DNA from: Clostridium sp. CAG:568
GTDB taxonomy: Bacteria; Bacillota_I; Bacilli_A; RFN20; CAG-288
Length of the DNA: 44,357 bases
NCBI GenBank assembly: GCA_000434395.1
Contig: FR878783.1
Location: forward strand, 1-44,357
Direction: 5' to 3'
Shown here piece by piece: positions 43,143 through 44,357 of this stretch; within the stretch, counting starts at the first letter, position 1; every line of letters starts with the position of its first letter. Both the position numbers and the translations under genes were made by a program. Below the pieces are notes generated by a model. That model did not search any database. It had not been told where the DNA came from and worked only from the letters and a program-made list of their open reading frames with translations.

Positions 43143-44103
43143 AATACTTCGTGAAATTAAGTATGTATAACTCCATTTTCATATTCGCATCATCTAATTC
43201 AAACTTAATTTCTTTTTCAATTTTAGATAAATCCGCCATTGATTTTAACAGCGATAGCGATGATACTTTTGAAAGTTTATCCATGGCAAATCCAACTCTT
43301 CCAGGTTTGCAATTCAATTGTTGAGCCATGGAGTATTTATCCATTCTAATCGCTTTAAGATAACTGACTTCAAACAAAAATCTAAGTTGGCTAAGAAGCA
43401 TGGGTAACAAAGTCAAAGGAAGTCTTCCACCTTTTATCAAATCTCTATATAAAGCCAGTGCAGACTTCACATCTCCTTTCAACAACAAGTCGCATAAATC
43501 AAAAGTATTATCTTGAAGAGGTTCCTTCACCAAGACATTCACATCTTTAGTTGAAACATTGGATGAGTACTCCAATAGAAGTTTGACATTGTTTATATAT
43601 GATCTAAAATCATTTCCAACTCTATCTTTCACCAATATGCAGGCTTCTCTATCTATCGCTTTGTTCTGCTGAGCTGCTATTTTTTGAGCGTATCCTATAT
43701 ATTCACTATCTGAAGGAGATGTTATATCCAAAAAAGTGGAGACCTTTTTCAAACTATTAAGTAATTCACCTCTTTGCACTTTGCCATCTACTAATATGTA
43801 AATAGAAGTAATATCACTAGGATTTTTCAAATATTTTATGAAAGCCTGGATATCATCTTTATTAGGCCCACCTCTCTTCTTAGGTTGAGACAAAAAGTCA
43901 CATCCGGTCAACAAAATGACTTTGTCCTCACCCGAAAAAGACATCGTCAACGCTTCATCCACTAAAGTTTGAAGAGAATCCAAATTTGCGTCGATATGAA
44001 AATAATCCATATCTCTATCGAGATTTGGATAATCCTTTTTTATGGTGTCGTTTACGAAGATTCGACCGTAACCTTCATCTTCGCACTGAAAAACTTTAAT
44101 CAA
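43132..44103 (-). CDS. holA: DNA polymerase III delta subunit
   Basis: A 323-residue AAA+-fold clamp-loader subunit that opens the sliding clamp. Homology is recognised from overall layout: DEALTMSFSGEDKVILLTGC in the first domain, IYILVDGKVQR, and the C-terminal collar with PLTLLPMLLSQLRFLFEVSYL and KPGRVGFAMDKL. It has no Walker motif, normal for delta. The frame begins with TTG at 44103, with AAGGA nine bases upstream, so TTG is the likely start. It lies 19 bases after the cyclophilin gene. Confidence 0.87.
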   Translation of the reverse strand: MIKVFQCEDEGYGRIFVNDTIKKDYPNLDRDMDYFHIDANLDSLQTLVDEALTMSFSGEDKVILLTGCDFLSQPKKRGGPNKDDIQAFIKYLKNPSDITSIYILVDGKVQRGELLNSLKKVSTFLDITSPSDSEYIGYAQKIAAQQNKAIDREACILVKDRVGNDFRSYINNVKLLLEYSSNVSTKDVNVLVKEPLQDNTFDLCDLLLKGDVKSALALYRDLIKGGRLPLTLLPMLLSQLRFLFEVSYLKAIRMDKYSMAQQLNCKPGRVGFAMDKLSKVSSLSLLKSMADLSKIEKEIKFELDDANMKMELYILNFTKYLVR

Positions 44104-44122
44104 GACAACAGTTCCTTAAATG

Positions 44123-44357
44123 TTAGTCTTCAATTTTTTCGACAGGATTAGATGGTTCTTCTTCAGAGACTACCATCTTTTCAATGACGACTGGTTCATA
44201 AGGCATATCTGAGAAAGGCTTATGAGTTCTAACAGCAGCAATTTTATCCAAAGTCTTGAATGAATCCACATCATTTAATTCAATAAATCCAAAAGCTGCA
44301 TATTGTCCATCCAAGAATCCGTCATCAACATCACAGATGAAGAACTGGCTTCCTGCT
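44123..44357 (-). CDS. Cyclophilin-type peptidyl-prolyl isomerase, C-terminal part
   Basis: A partial gene whose 5' end lies outside the window. The visible frame reads AGSQFFICDVDDGFLDGQYA and continues AAFGFI, the conserved active-site strand and loop of cyclophilins, followed by LDKIAAVRTHKPFSDMPYEP. About 77 residues plus the stop are present. It should catalyse prolyl cis-trans isomerisation; whether it is cytoplasmic or exported cannot be told without the N-terminus. The acidic tail (VSEEEPSNPVEKIED) is short. Confidence 0.92.
   Translation of the reverse strand, partial: AGSQFFICDVDDGFLDGQYAAFGFIELNDVDSFKTLDKIAAVRTHKPFSDMPYEPVVIEKMVVSEEEPSNPVEKIED

Noticed and set aside
1..44357. Mycoplasma-type code with TGA as tryptophan
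   Set aside because: Genes such as the MalF-type permease, csoR and the CtpE-like ATPase end at TGA, and TGG encodes all conserved Trp positions checked.

Overview
The window is AT-rich chromosomal DNA of a Gram-positive-type bacterium. Every intact reading frame fits the standard bacterial code: Trp is TGG and several genes stop at TGA, which rules out the Mycoplasma code. Five or more lipoproteins carry an LxSC lipobox, and RNase J, CsoR, DegV, NrnA and an MsmEFGK/MalEFG-type sugar importer are present. This points to Bacillota, probably a gut-type lineage of class Bacilli related to Erysipelotrichia or Mollicutes (inference). I see no mobile elements, phage genes, CRISPR arrays, tRNA or rRNA.

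Layout. (1) 1-11340, plus strand: an alpha-glucan operon. It holds a sugar-binding lipoprotein, an attenuator hairpin, two permeases, a surface GH13 lipoprotein, an unusually long MalK-like ATPase, two small unknown lipoproteins and a cytoplasmic GH13 enzyme. (2) 11482-19617, minus strand: an unknown membrane protein, a cardiolipin synthase, a lipoprotein whose C-terminus matches barnase-type ribonucleases, NrnA, a CtpE-like P-type ATPase and an SDR oxidoreductase. (3) 19748-24766: an Mbeg1-like hydrolase, a small unknown protein, a csoR-copA copper operon and a lipoprotein. (4) 24770-29150, minus: a MacB-like ABC fusion protein, a membrane protein and a histidine phosphatase. (5) 29283-34828: a lone ZnuC-like ATPase behind a Fur-family-like palindrome, a membrane protein, rpsT, deoC, an RNase J2-like protein and a DegV protein. 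(6) 34962-35456: ybaK. (7) 35453-43010, minus: the operon pstS-pstC-pstA-pstB-phoU-phoP-phoR, preceded by a candidate Pho box. (8) 43132-44357, minus: holA and the end of a cyclophilin gene.

How they work together. In the glucan operon the lipoprotein amylase would cut starch-type glucans at the surface. The importer would bring in the oligosaccharides and the cytoplasmic GH13 would finish them. The Pst proteins import phosphate, and PhoU and PhoPR sense and regulate it. In both operons a hairpin follows the solute-binding protein gene, a usual way to make more binding protein than permease.

Most unusual points: the two halves of PstS are in swapped order (circular permutation), next to a PstA with a large extra extracellular loop; the MalK-like ATPase has a second regulatory region, about 230 residues of coiled coil and another terminal beta module; a barnase-like domain is fused to Ig-like domains in a lipoprotein; and a ZnuC-like ATPase stands without its partner genes under a perfect 19-nt palindrome.
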